From positions 1-64,000 of the forward strand of contig JASFMY010000005.1 of NCBI GenBank assembly GCA_050117315.1: a DNA stretch of 64,000 bases, in the 5' to 3' direction. How positions within the stretch are numbered: the stretch's first letter is position 1; every line of letters starts with the position of its first letter. Both the position numbers and the translations under genes were made by a program. This document shows, in pieces, positions 54,610 through 63,998 of the stretch. Origin of the DNA: JANQIV01 sp050117315 (GTDB lineage: Bacteria > Bacteroidota > Ignavibacteria > Ignavibacteriales > Melioribacteraceae). The notes below the pieces were generated by a model, which saw only the letters and a program-made list of their open reading frames with translations, was not told the DNA's origin and ran no database searches.

Positions 54610-56430
54610 TTAAAATTTGTGTTCAATTAAATAGTTCTGTGCTGCTTGTTGAGAATTAAAGTCTCCTATTCTAACTCTATACCATGTTCCACCTAATTGA
54701 GGCAAATCTGCTTCAACAATAAAGGCATTGTGTCCCTGCTGTCTTAGTGATCGGGCGTGTCTTTCAGCTCTAGACTTTGACTTAAATGAAGCTACTTGAA
54801 GCATGTATTTGTTACCGTCAAAATAAATATTTCCATTAATTCTTTTTTCGTTTGTTATTACCCTTATTTCAGGGGTTATGTCCAAAGTTTTATCAGGTTG
54901 CTCTTGTTCTGTTTTTAGTTGCGGAGTACTTTCCTCCTCAATATGCTGATTGTTATCGGTTGCTTCTTTATTAGTCGTATCAACCGTTGCGTTTTTATCA
55001 TCTTCTAAAAAAGCAGCAATTGCCGAGTCCTTAACCCCTTCTGTTTTTTCTTGAACTACTTTTGTGGAATCTTCTGCTACTATTTCATGTGAAGAATCGG
55101 AATCATCGAACAAGAAAATATAAATACCAATAATCGCGATAATTACAAACAGCGATAATATTATCCAAAAGGATTTACCGAAACCAATTTTTTTCCAATC
55201 TCCTTTATTAGTCATATCTCTAAATTTCAAGATTCTTTTCCCCTTAGTTTTTTCTTTGGGTTTTTCTTGTTCCACTTGCTCGATATCCTCTTCTTTTTGG
55301 TCATCGTTTTTCTCCGGATCACCCGACTCTTCCTCTTCTAAAGGCTCGGTAGAATTATCTTCTTCAGCCACGGGTTCTTCAACTACTTGTTCGTTATCAG
55401 GTTCAATATTTTCCTCTTCATCTTCTAAAATATCCTCATCTTTTATTTCAACTTCCGGCTCATTATTTTCTTCTTCCTTTATGACTTCAGTGTCTTCAAA
55501 TACTTCATTTTGTATATCAACATCAATTTCATCTAATTCGTCTTTGCTTAAGAACTCTTCTTTTAACTCGTCTCCCCAGTTCCATTCAATCTTAGGTTTA
55601 TCATCATGATCAGATTCTACATCATCAATTTCATCTTGTTCCTTTAACAAACTATCAAGCAATTCGCTGTCGGATTCACTTAATTCATTTTCTTCATTGT
55701 CCATTTCATTTTCAATTTCATCAAAAATGTTTTCTTCTTCTTCCACAGGTTCTTCCGTTACTTTTTCTTTTTCTGCGGGTTCAACTTCATCTATAAATTC
55801 AAAGTCTTCTTCTTCCTCTAACTTCTCTTCTACATCTTCAACCTTATTATCTTCTTCAGTTTCTATAACTTCTTCTTGATCCTCAACCGCATCATAAGTA
55901 TCGGCAATGTCTATTTCATCTTCTTCATCTAATACACTTCCATCATCAGGTTCTGTTTTTTCATCTTCTGCTAATTCAGCTCCCCATAAATTAAAATCAT
56001 CAAGTTTAACAGCGTTTGCAATCAGTTCGCCGATTCTTTCGTTTATCGATTTCTTTAAAATTGATTTTGAGAAATCATCTTCACCTTCCCCGCCTTTGTT
56101 AACCGGCAGCATAGGTTTACCTATACCAATACTGAAAACACTGTCGTCGAAATCTTCTATATCTTCAATCCCTGTATCAACATCAAAGGTAACATAAAGT
56201 GAACCGCTGTCTTTTACCGATTGAATATTTTGGGGCGAATAAAGAATTGTTTTTTTACCGGCTTTTTCGTCTTTGATATGAAAGACACCGAGATCTGTAA
56301 TTTTTATTGTTTCTTTTATATTTAATGAATCGGCAAGCTTGCTTAAGAACAAGTCTAAAGCCAATTCCTTATCAGATTCTGAAACCCCCAGGATTCTGAT
56401 AACCTCTTTAGCTAATAAATCTTTATTCAT
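54610..56430 (-). CDS. HU-like domain / acidic linker / SPOR-domain membrane protein
   Basis: 606 residues. The N-terminal 75 residues (EVIRILGVSESDKELALDLF, IKITDLGVFHIKDEKAGKK) resemble an HU/IHF-like fold. A Glu/Asp-rich stretch follows (about 150-400). One membrane helix lies at about 421-441 (SFWIILSLFVIIAIIGIYIF) and a C-terminal SPOR domain at about 534-604 (YMLQVASFKSKSRAERHARS, TWYRVRIGDFNSQQAAQNYL), which binds denuded septal peptidoglycan. This cytoplasm-to-periplasm layout suggests a link between nucleoid or division site and cell wall. Role inferred. Confidence 0.8.
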   Translation of the reverse strand: MNKDLLAKEVIRILGVSESDKELALDLFLSKLADSLNIKETIKITDLGVFHIKDEKAGKKTILYSPQNIQSVKDSGSLYVTFDVDTGIEDIEDFDDSVFSIGIGKPMLPVNKGGEGEDDFSKSILKKSINERIGELIANAVKLDDFNLWGAELAEDEKTEPDDGSVLDEEDEIDIADTYDAVEDQEEVIETEEDNKVEDVEEKLEEEEDFEFIDEVEPAEKEKVTEEPVEEEENIFDEIENEMDNEENELSESDSELLDSLLKEQDEIDDVESDHDDKPKIEWNWGDELKEEFLSKDELDEIDVDIQNEVFEDTEVIKEEENNEPEVEIKDEDILEDEEENIEPDNEQVVEEPVAEEDNSTEPLEEEESGDPEKNDDQKEEDIEQVEQEKPKEKTKGKRILKFRDMTNKGDWKKIGFGKSFWIILSLFVIIAIIGIYIFLFDDSDSSHEIVAEDSTKVVQEKTEGVKDSAIAAFLEDDKNATVDTTNKEATDNNQHIEEESTPQLKTEQEQPDKTLDITPEIRVITNEKRINGNIYFDGNKYMLQVASFKSKSRAERHARSLRQQGHNAFIVEADLPQLGGTWYRVRIGDFNSQQAAQNYLIEHKF

Positions 56431-56482
56431 ATTTTACATCTAATTAACATTAGGACTTTAAAATAGGAATGATTTTGCAATT

Positions 56483-58075
56483 TTACCAACGATATTCTAT
56501 TCCTAATAAAGCATCAAACGGTTTGTCTTCGTAAAGGTTATAGATAAAGTTTTTGCGGAATAAAAGGTTATTCAGATCAACAGTAAATTTAAGAGATTCG
56601 GAAAAATTATATCCTAAAGAAAACCCAAGGTTAATATAGTTCGGCATCTTTTCGTTATTTGATATGTCCGTATATGTTTCAAGGGAAATGTTAAATTTTG
56701 TTCTAAATGAAAAACCGTTTTCCATTTGATAGGCATAAATTAAATTGGAACTTACCTTTGGATGGTAAGGGATAAAATCATCATCTGTGTTTGTAGTCAG
56801 GTTGAAGTTTGTATTTGAATAAAACTCTCCAAAAGGTCCGAGATGAAAAAGAAAGTTTAAGAAAGCAGTAAGCTTTTCAGCTTCTTCGGCAACCTGTACT
56901 TCGAAATAACCGGGGTTAATAAAATCTTCAAAGTAAAAGTAGTTTTCAATATTAGCATATTTGAAACCGGTATTAATTTCAAAATACTTATCGTACTGGT
57001 ATATCAAGGATGCATTTATATTATCACGGTATGTTGAAAAAATATTTTGAAAATCTCCGACAATAAAAAATCTATTATGCAAAAACATATCATAAAAAGT
57101 TGTAAATTCGGCATGTGGTGTATAGCCGGCAGTTAATGAAAGACCTTTACCAAACCGGGCAACAAAAGAAGCATTAGGCGAAAAGTAATCATTGGAGTCC
57201 TGTTTGGTAAAAGCAGTTCCAAGGAATAAAAGGAAACTATCGGACGGCTTAATAAAAATTCCTCCGCTTGCATTATAAAAATTATTATCGAAATCCTGTT
57301 GTTTAAAATTACTTAATGATTGCAGTTTATATTCACCGTTAAATTTAATACCGAATCCGTCAAGGTTAAATTCAAGAAACGTTTTGCCGTCAAAAAAGTT
57401 CTCCTTTAATGAAATATCTTTTAATTCGAAAAGCCTCCCGGCTAAATCAAATTTGTATTTAAATCTATTGTTGAAGAAGTTTGAAATCTTGACTGATGTA
57501 ATAGTCTTTTGCGTTTCCCTATCGTATGAAGGGTTAATAGAACCGTAGAAGTTATAATTATTCCTATAATACATCCCTTCCATTGAAATACTTAAACCGG
57601 GAAAAAAATCGGAATTGCTGCTGACAAAAAAGTCCAATCCGAGTTTTGCACCGGACTCGTTGTAGTCTGAATAATCAACAAAATCCCTAATATTAGACCC
57701 GAATAAGTTTGTCGTAAACAAGAAATTTTTAGTGCCTGCGGCTATATAAAATTCACCAGTCGGGAGGTAATTTAATCCTGCCCCTAATTTAAGAAGCCCG
57801 CTGTTGTTTTTATTTTCCCGGAATAGTTCCACTTTATCTTTTTGAGGAGATGAAAGATCCGTAATTAAAAAACTATCCGAAGGATAAGTAGGGTTTAAAA
57901 AATTTCCCGATAAAGTTGAAACCAACTGAGGCCTTTTCTTTTTTTGTATCGGGATATCAATATTCTGAACACCCGTAATTACAAACTCGGGTAATTCTAC
58001 GCTTTGATTTTCTTTTTCTTGTGCAAATAGAAAAGCACCTGAAACTACCAACAATATTAATATTAATTTTTTCAT
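56483..58075 (-). CDS. Outer-membrane beta-barrel protein with TonB-box-like N-terminus
   Basis: 530 residues with a signal peptide (to FAQ, about 19). The mature N-terminus ELPEFVITGVQNIDI resembles a TonB box plus the plug start seen in receptor-type barrels, but a full plug domain is not obvious. The rest is about 20 amphipathic beta strands with aromatic girdles and the protein ends in Trp. The ATG shares ATGA with the preceding TPR gene, so they are coupled. Together with the Exb-TonB genes downstream it may be the partner receptor. Ligand unknown. Confidence 0.75.
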   Translation of the reverse strand: MKKLILILLVVSGAFLFAQEKENQSVELPEFVITGVQNIDIPIQKKKRPQLVSTLSGNFLNPTYPSDSFLITDLSSPQKDKVELFRENKNNSGLLKLGAGLNYLPTGEFYIAAGTKNFLFTTNLFGSNIRDFVDYSDYNESGAKLGLDFFVSSNSDFFPGLSISMEGMYYRNNYNFYGSINPSYDRETQKTITSVKISNFFNNRFKYKFDLAGRLFELKDISLKENFFDGKTFLEFNLDGFGIKFNGEYKLQSLSNFKQQDFDNNFYNASGGIFIKPSDSFLLFLGTAFTKQDSNDYFSPNASFVARFGKGLSLTAGYTPHAEFTTFYDMFLHNRFFIVGDFQNIFSTYRDNINASLIYQYDKYFEINTGFKYANIENYFYFEDFINPGYFEVQVAEEAEKLTAFLNFLFHLGPFGEFYSNTNFNLTTNTDDDFIPYHPKVSSNLIYAYQMENGFSFRTKFNISLETYTDISNNEKMPNYINLGFSLGYNFSESLKFTVDLNNLLFRKNFIYNLYEDKPFDALLGIEYRW

Positions 58076-61035
58076 AGTCTGTTTAGTTTTTCTCTAGCTT
58101 CTGCCCCGAATGCATCATTTCTATGTTTCTTTATTACAGCCCGAAACATTTCGCGTGCATTTTTTTTGTCACCCAGTTTGACGTAACAATCGCCAAGTTT
58201 TAATAATGATTTTGTGTACCATTCATCGTACATCGAGAAAATTGATCTTACCCTCACTAAAGCGGAAATAGCTTCGTTAATTTTATCCTGGTTAAAAAGT
58301 GTTAATCCGTAATTGTATTGTGCTTCGGCACCAATATCATCTGTTCTCTCGGCGCCCAATTGTTTGAAGAGGAGTTCGGCATTTTCATAGGATTCTCTTT
58401 CCAGTTCCAATGTACCGAGTTCTATTTTTGCTTTTGCGGAAAAAACCGTTTCCCGGAAAAACTTAATAATTCTATCAAAGGTGTTGTAAGCCGATTGAAT
58501 ATCGCCGTCAAGCTTTTGAGCAACTCCTTTAAAGTAAAGCAGTTCCGGAACTCTAGAAGAACTTTCAAAAGCATTTATAGCATAGTTATAAATTTCTACT
58601 TCTTTGAAATAATTTTTTTCTTTGTTATAAATTGCGCCTAATTCTAAAACAGATGAAATCCCTACATCCGACTTTAAATGATTATCCGCAGTCAATTGGA
58701 ACATCTGCTTCGCATCTTCTGTTTTGCCGGTATTTAAATAGCTCTTTCCAACCCAGTAATATGCATTCGGTACATAACTGCTTTGCGGGAAGCGATTAAT
58801 TAATTCTTTGTAACCCTCTGCCGCTTTTGCATAGTTACCCATGCTGAAATAAATTTCACCTTTCTTAAAAAGTATTTGATCGGCAAATTTTGAATCAGGG
58901 TTATTGTCAATGAAAATATCAATTAAGCTAATAGCGTTGTCGGGTTGGTCTTTGGCAATATAACAATATTGAATGCCGTTGATTGCGTCAAAAACATATT
59001 TAGTATCAGGATATTTATCAATCAATTGCGTGTAATAACTAATTGCAGAGTCGTAATCGCCCAGGTTAAAATATGAATCGCCTATAGAATAATAAGCAAT
59101 AGGAATAATCGGTGATTTAGGATATTTGTCAAACAACATCAAATAATTTTGAATTGCTTTATTAAAATCGCCATGCTGAAAATAAATCCAGCCAATTAAA
59201 TATTGCGAGTCATCGCTGAATCTTGAATTTCTAAATCTCCGCTGTAAATCATTAAGTGCTTTAATCGCTTCCGCGGTTCTATTTGCTTTAAATAATGCTT
59301 GAGCGTACTGGTAAAATGTAAAAGCATCATTCAATTTATCGGTAGAGCCGGAAAACAATTTTGCATAAATATCGCTTGCTTTGTTGAAGTTTTTAAGTCC
59401 ATAATATGATTCTGCCAGCCTTAAACCTACATCAAAATAATTATCATTATCGGGATATTGCTTTAAGTATTCTTCAAAATAGTAACTCGAATTTGCAAAA
59501 TCTTTCATATTAAAATAAGCATACGCTTTTCCGTATAAAGCCTGCTTTTTTAAGAGTTCATCCGATTCATCAATTCTGTTATAATGAGTAATCGTATTTT
59601 CGAATTGACCTTTTGCAAAATAAACTTCTGCCAGGTAAAAGTTAACTTTACTTTCTTCGAACCTCGGGTTCCGGGAAATTAATTCGTTTAAGTTGAGGCT
59701 TGCATTTTCAAAATCGTTTAAATAGTATTGTGAAATACCCAATCCCAGCAACGATCTATTTAACAGTTCCTCATCCACCCCATCAAGTTGTTTGGCCGAA
59801 TAGAAATAATCTTTTGCAGTCTTGTAACTTTTTCGGCTTAAATATATTTCACCTAATATTGTCAATGATCTTGCTTTAATGTTTAACTCTTCCGCTTCGG
59901 AAGATTCGACAAGATATTTTTCAGCATCATCATAATTTTGTCTTTGGAAATAAATTATACCGGTATTAAACAGCGCTCTTTTTCTTAAAGTAAAATTGTC
60001 ATGTTCCAAAACTAATTTAAAGATTTCCAGTGCATCTTCGGTTTCACCTAAATTTCTTTTACACTCACCGCTTAGATAAAGTGAATTTTGGGCAATAGTG
60101 TCATTAGCCGAGTTGGCAAGTTCGTCAAAATAAGTGAATGCCGTACTGTAATCATTCATCTTAAAATTAACCCATGCAAGCCCGTATTTTACTTTATCTT
60201 CGGAAATTTTTTCAGGATAGAATTTTAAAATATCATCATAAGTGTCTGCGGCGTTCTCATATTCTCTAAGCTTATAAAATGAATTTGCCAGTATAGTCTT
60301 CGCTTCTACTTTTTGCTGAAGAGGAAGCTCATTTATTAACGGGTCACTTAACTCAATTACTACGTTGTCGTATTCTCCCAGATTAAAGTAACAAATACCA
60401 ATTCTCAGCTGTGCCGAAGGTGCAAGTTCACTTGATTTATGATATGATAAAATCCTGTCATAATAATAAACCGCTTCTTTATATTTTTTTAATTTTTCTT
60501 TAAGACTTGCAAGAGAATAAATTGTGTAATCCTTGTAATTATTACTTTCGGATTCTAATGCTTTGGTAAAATATTCTTGAGCCTCTGTATAACGGTCTTC
60601 CGAGAGATATGATTCACCAATCCAGTAAAGTGCCGAGCCGGTCTTCCGGTGGTTAGGATAGTCTACCACAAGCTCAAATAATTTTTCACGGGATTTCTCA
60701 AATAAATTTTTTTCATTATAAATTGTGCCTAATGTGTATAAAGCCAAAGGCCTAAATTCCGAATGAAAATATTTTTGAAGAAAACTTTCGTATTTATTAA
60801 CCGCACCGTCTAGTTTGTTTAGCTTTTCAAGCGACTTTGCGATGTAAAACTCAGCGGTTGAAATAATCTCGTCATCAACAATACCGGAATTCAAAAGAGA
60901 TTCAAAATCGGAGATTGCTTTAGCATAATCACCCTTGTTAAAAGCAGTCACACCTGTATGGAAATACTCTGATAAATCCTGGGACATCAAAAAAGAGGCG
61001 AATAAAATTAGTAACAGAAAAAGTTTTTTTATCAT
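58072..61035 (-). CDS. Large periplasmic TPR protein
   Basis: 987 residues from the chosen ATG, which directly follows the DUF92 stop and opens a clean signal peptide (MIKKLFLLLILFASFLMSQ); a GTG four codons upstream is also open. About 24 TPR/YbgF-like units fill the protein (for example ALYTLGTIYNEKNLFEKSR, AYYSIGDSYFNLGDYDSAI, NAYYWVGKSYLNTGKTEDA). Such proteins scaffold envelope complexes. Coupled by ATGA with the barrel gene that follows. Confidence 0.85.
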   Translation of the reverse strand: MIKKLFLLLILFASFLMSQDLSEYFHTGVTAFNKGDYAKAISDFESLLNSGIVDDEIISTAEFYIAKSLEKLNKLDGAVNKYESFLQKYFHSEFRPLALYTLGTIYNEKNLFEKSREKLFELVVDYPNHRKTGSALYWIGESYLSEDRYTEAQEYFTKALESESNNYKDYTIYSLASLKEKLKKYKEAVYYYDRILSYHKSSELAPSAQLRIGICYFNLGEYDNVVIELSDPLINELPLQQKVEAKTILANSFYKLREYENAADTYDDILKFYPEKISEDKVKYGLAWVNFKMNDYSTAFTYFDELANSANDTIAQNSLYLSGECKRNLGETEDALEIFKLVLEHDNFTLRKRALFNTGIIYFQRQNYDDAEKYLVESSEAEELNIKARSLTILGEIYLSRKSYKTAKDYFYSAKQLDGVDEELLNRSLLGLGISQYYLNDFENASLNLNELISRNPRFEESKVNFYLAEVYFAKGQFENTITHYNRIDESDELLKKQALYGKAYAYFNMKDFANSSYYFEEYLKQYPDNDNYFDVGLRLAESYYGLKNFNKASDIYAKLFSGSTDKLNDAFTFYQYAQALFKANRTAEAIKALNDLQRRFRNSRFSDDSQYLIGWIYFQHGDFNKAIQNYLMLFDKYPKSPIIPIAYYSIGDSYFNLGDYDSAISYYTQLIDKYPDTKYVFDAINGIQYCYIAKDQPDNAISLIDIFIDNNPDSKFADQILFKKGEIYFSMGNYAKAAEGYKELINRFPQSSYVPNAYYWVGKSYLNTGKTEDAKQMFQLTADNHLKSDVGISSVLELGAIYNKEKNYFKEVEIYNYAINAFESSSRVPELLYFKGVAQKLDGDIQSAYNTFDRIIKFFRETVFSAKAKIELGTLELERESYENAELLFKQLGAERTDDIGAEAQYNYGLTLFNQDKINEAISALVRVRSIFSMYDEWYTKSLLKLGDCYVKLGDKKNAREMFRAVIKKHRNDAFGAEAREKLNRL

Positions 61036-61036
61036 A

Positions 61037-61828
61037 TTAGTAAACACAATTATATAAGATTAGTGTAATTCCACTTGAAAACAATGCTGCCGAAAAATTT
61101 ACGAAATCATTATTAATCCACCTATATCCTCTTTCAAGTTCGGCTTCGGATTGGCAATGGATTCTTTTTTCCGTGATCTGCAAACATTTTATGCATTTAT
61201 ACCGGCTTTGTAATGCAGCGCCCATAACGCTGTCAAATAAGTTACCGAGCATGCCTGAAATAATTATAATCAAAAGATAATAAATACCATTGTTATTTAT
61301 CCAGTAATAACCTGAAAAAGAGAGTAATAAAACACCGGCGAAACCGCCTGCAAATCCAATTACTGAAATTCCGCCTGATTTTCCCTGATCTATTTTTTTT
61401 AACGATAAAACATTATACGTCTTCGTCTTAAACATGGTTCCTATTTCTGTAGACCATGTATCCAAGCAGACCGCAGCAAAAGAGCTAACGTATAAAAAAT
61501 AAAAGAGGTCTAAACTTACAAATTGATCAGCTATTAAAAATACTGCTCCCAATCCTCCGTTGGCAAGTACCTGCCAATGATCCCTGGTACTTGTTTTTTC
61601 AAAATAAATTTCTGAGTTGGACTTTGTTTTTCTTTTTAATTTGGAAAGCAAGCTTGAGAATATGAAAAAAGTAAAAACCGGCACCGACCATTTTATTCCG
61701 CCCAAAGAGAAAATTATTACCGCCAGTATAAAAGTTGCCAGTGCTCCCGACCTTGTTAGGAATTTGAATTTCAAAGAAATTAATACAATGAATAACCCTG
61801 CAAGTACGGAAATTAATATTTTTTCCAC
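61037..61828 (-). CDS. DUF92 (TMEM19-like) membrane protein
   Basis: 263 residues, six or more membrane spans. Family motifs present: LKFLTRSGALATFILA-type opening (KFKFLTRSGALATFILAVI), HWQVLANGGLGAVF, DTWSTEIGT and GISVIGFAGGFAG, then GMLGNLFDSVMGAALQ. DUF92 proteins are annotated as integral membrane proteins and in some lineages act in phytyl-phosphate kinase or polyprenol metabolism; the role here is unknown. Confidence 0.88.
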   Translation of the reverse strand: MEKILISVLAGLFIVLISLKFKFLTRSGALATFILAVIIFSLGGIKWSVPVFTFFIFSSLLSKLKRKTKSNSEIYFEKTSTRDHWQVLANGGLGAVFLIADQFVSLDLFYFLYVSSFAAVCLDTWSTEIGTMFKTKTYNVLSLKKIDQGKSGGISVIGFAGGFAGVLLLSFSGYYWINNNGIYYLLIIIISGMLGNLFDSVMGAALQSRYKCIKCLQITEKRIHCQSEAELERGYRWINNDFVNFSAALFSSGITLILYNCVY

Positions 61829-61895
61829 ATTTATTACTTTTTAATGAATAATAAATTGGAATGATTAATTTAGACTAAAGAAAGGAAGTAAATTG

Positions 61896-61951
61896 AGGTT
61901 GTTTCAAATGCGACACAGATTATTAATATGCATCACATTTGAAACAGCTTC
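61896..61951. repeat. Inverted repeat downstream of the small TPR gene
   Basis: GTTTCAAATG (61901-61910) and CATTTGAAAC (61936-61945) form a perfect 10-base stem that extends imperfectly outward (GAGGTT/AGCTTC). The loop is 25 bases. No strong T-run follows on either strand, so it may be a weak terminator or an RNA-stabilising hairpin at the end of the TPR gene. Confidence 0.5.
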
Positions 61952-61961
61952 AATAAAAATT

Positions 61962-62720
61962 TTAATTCATTTGTTTTAATTCGTAATCACACAACTTTGC
62001 ATACTTAGGATCTTTTTTTCCTGCAGTGAATGCTTCTCTTGCTTTGGCAACATCATTTTTACCTAAGAATGCTTTCCCTTTATAATAAAGAGGTCCCCCC
62101 CTGCTGATTTTTTTCCTGTTATTTAAAGCATTATCGGCAGCAGTCAATGCTTCATCAAATTTGGCCAAATCAACATAAATTTCTGCAAGCATAAGATATG
62201 CTGCATCAAGAGGTGATTTTTCGACAGCTTCTTTTAAGTATTTTATTGCCTGATCAAATTTACCGTCATTCTTTGCATTATTACCGAGTTTTGTGTAAGC
62301 TCTTGCAAAATATTCTTTTGCCTGGTTTTTATATTTTGGTTTATCTGTTAATTCTTCAAATTTTTTAAATGCATCTGCAGCTTCCTGGTATTTTCCATCG
62401 GCAAAATAAGTGCCGCCAAGACCGTTATATGAGAGGTCAAAATCAGGATTTGATTTGACACTTTGGCTAAAGGCTTCTATGGCTTCAGCATAATTTCTCA
62501 ATTTTTTTAAGGTAATACCCTTTTGGTAATAAATCCTGTAATCATTTGATTGTTGAAGAGCTTCGTCGTATTTTGCTACGGCACCTTCATAATTTCCGGC
62601 TTTTCTTAATCCATTGCCTTCATTATAAAGTTTTGCCGCATCCGGAGCTTCTTCTAAGGTTTGTGCATTTAAAAAAGCAGTAAAGAATAGCAAAGTAGCG
62701 GTTGCAAGTGTTTTTTTCAT
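61962..62720 (-). CDS. Exported TPR protein
   Basis: 252 residues with a signal peptide (MKKTLATATLLFFTAFLNAQ). About six TPR units (AKLYNEGNGLRKAGNYEGAV, AIEAFSQSVKSNPDFDL, ALTAADNALNNRKKISRGG). Probably periplasmic scaffold. It has its own upstream gap after tRNA-Leu. No specific partner visible. Confidence 0.8.
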   Translation of the reverse strand: MKKTLATATLLFFTAFLNAQTLEEAPDAAKLYNEGNGLRKAGNYEGAVAKYDEALQQSNDYRIYYQKGITLKKLRNYAEAIEAFSQSVKSNPDFDLSYNGLGGTYFADGKYQEAADAFKKFEELTDKPKYKNQAKEYFARAYTKLGNNAKNDGKFDQAIKYLKEAVEKSPLDAAYLMLAEIYVDLAKFDEALTAADNALNNRKKISRGGPLYYKGKAFLGKNDVAKAREAFTAGKKDPKYAKLCDYELKQMN

Positions 62721-62765
62721 TGTTATTTCCTTTAATTATTCACAGACATACTTAAAGTTTCCGAG

Positions 62766-62849
62766 TGCGGAAGAGGGGACTTGAACCCCTACGCCCTGAC
62801 GGGCACTACCCCCTCAAAGTAGCGTGTATACCAATTTCACCACTTCCGC
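62766..62849 (-). tRNA. tRNA-Leu (anticodon GAG)
   Basis: An 84-base cloverleaf reads on the minus strand from 62849. Acceptor arms GCGGAAG/CTTCCGC pair fully, the anticodon arm is CTACT-TTGAGGG-GGTAG with anticodon GAG, a long variable arm (TGCCCGTCAGGGCG) marks a class II tRNA, the T arm is AGGGG-TTCAAGT-CCCCT and the discriminator is A. Long variable arm plus A73 fits leucine. Confidence 0.94.
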
Positions 62850-63012
62850 AAGATTTGGAAGTCGGAAAATAGTTTCTAATTTTGCAAAAATCAACACTAA
62901 GTTGAGCACTCGTTGTTAAATTTAGATAATAAAACAAATTATACTAATTTTTGTTCCGTTTAGAGAAAAATTTTTCTATAGAGATGAATTTTCGACCCAA
63001 ATGTTGCATGCT

Positions 63013-63044
63013 TTAAAAAGGCTGACCAGGCAGGAGCCTGGTCA
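63013..63044 (-). terminator. Rho-independent terminator after the SDR pseudogene
   Basis: On the minus strand TGACCAGGC (63044-63036), loop TCCT, and GCCTGGTCA (63031-63023) form a perfect 9-base stem followed by GCCTTTTTAAAG. It lies about 100 bases past the SDR stop and is a strong terminator for that transcript. Confidence 0.8.
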
Positions 63045-63061
63045 AATTTAGTCGCGAGGGT

Positions 63062-63133
63062 GCTAATCTTTTGACTAAGAGGGTATTATGATATGTTACC
63101 CATATTATCGCACCCTCTATATAAAAGTTTAGC
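63062..63133. repeat. Long imperfect inverted repeat
   Basis: GCTAATCTTTT (63062-63072) pairs with AAAAGTTTAGC (63123-63133) with one mismatch, and inside them AGAGGGT pairs with ACCCTCT (around 63078-63084 and 63112-63118). The whole 72 bases could fold as one hairpin. Possibly a repeat-family member or an old MITE. Confidence 0.5.
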
Positions 63134-63145
63134 ATAATTTTGATA

Positions 63146-63998
63146 CTATTTCGGGTTTGTAGGACGAATATCAATCTCGGACATATTTGCACGTACCGGA
63201 AGTTTAATGGAAGCTGAAACAGCTTCAGCTACATCCTCCGGGAGTAAAACTTTTTCGATTTTTTCCGGCTGCATGCTTGTACCAACCAGCATATCCGTTG
63301 CAACAGACCCAGGACAAATTGTTACAACCCTTATATTAGAGTTTCTGCGAAATTAGATATCTAAACGTTTTGTCATTTCGACTGGAGGGAGAAATCTTTG
63401 AAATCACACTCTAATTGAAAGATTTCTCACCCAAAAAACGGGTTCGAAATGACAATTTTTATTTTGCAGAAACTCTATTATATTCCCTTACTTCAAGCAA
63501 TTAATGATTTTGAAACTCCCATTACGGCATGCTTTGTTGCTGTATACATAGCCCCTCCAACAAAACCGTTTTTACCTGCTAATGAAGATATATTAATTAC
63601 AGACCCGCATTTTCTTTCGATAAAATGATTTATAATAGCTTTTGTAAAATTGTAAATTCCGTAAAGGTTTGTATCTACCTAGCATTTAAATTCAGCGAGA
63701 TTGGAATCAACAATTTTTTTGAAGTAAGCAACACCTGCATTATTTATTAAATGGTCTATCTTGCCAAATTTCTCAATCACTTCTTTAATAGAATCAAAAA
63801 CAAATTTTTCGTCCGCAACATCACCGGAAAAAATTTCTATTTCGTTGGAATCATTTTGTAATTTTTTTTGCTTCTTTAAGTTTGTTTATATCTCTTCCGA
63901 CTAACGCCAGTGAATATCCTTCTTCTGCTAGTTTTCTTGCAATCGCTTTACCTATTCCCCTGCTGGCGCCCGTAACAACCGAAACCTGGTTATCCATT
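63146..63998 (-). pseudogene. Short-chain dehydrogenase/reductase, disrupted
   Basis: On the minus strand the start encodes MDNQVSVVTGASRGIGKAI, the SDR cofactor-binding TGxxxGxG motif, followed by IDHLINNAGVAYF (NNAG), INISSLAG and YTATKHAVMG (catalytic Tyr-x-x-x-Lys), and near the end ICPGSVATDM. At least three lesions break it: a frameshift at a T8 run near 63862-63878, an in-frame TAG near 63688-63690 (EFKC*VDTN), and a MITE-like insertion at 63338-63476. A further single-base frame change lies just upstream of the insertion (LIA*). The gene is therefore inactive. Confidence 0.88.
63338..63476. mobile_element. 139-bp MITE-like palindromic element
   Basis: Terminal inverted repeats AGAGTTTCTGC / GCAGAAACTCT bound 139 bases with no coding capacity. 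Inside are further inverted pairs TTGTCATTTCGA / TCGAAATGACAA and AGAAATCTTT / AAAGATTTCT, so the element folds almost end to end. ATT flanks both sides (63335-63337 and 63477-63479) as a probable target duplication. Removing the element and one ATT restores the frame EYN-IRV of the dehydrogenase. The TGTCATTTCGA / GAGAAATCT core resembles palindromic repeats I recall from Bacteroidota genomes. Confidence 0.85.

Noticed and set aside
55256..56197. Plus-strand Ser-rich open frames
   Set aside because: Antisense shadows of the Glu/Asp-rich linker of the HU-SPOR gene (GAA to TTC, GAT to ATC).
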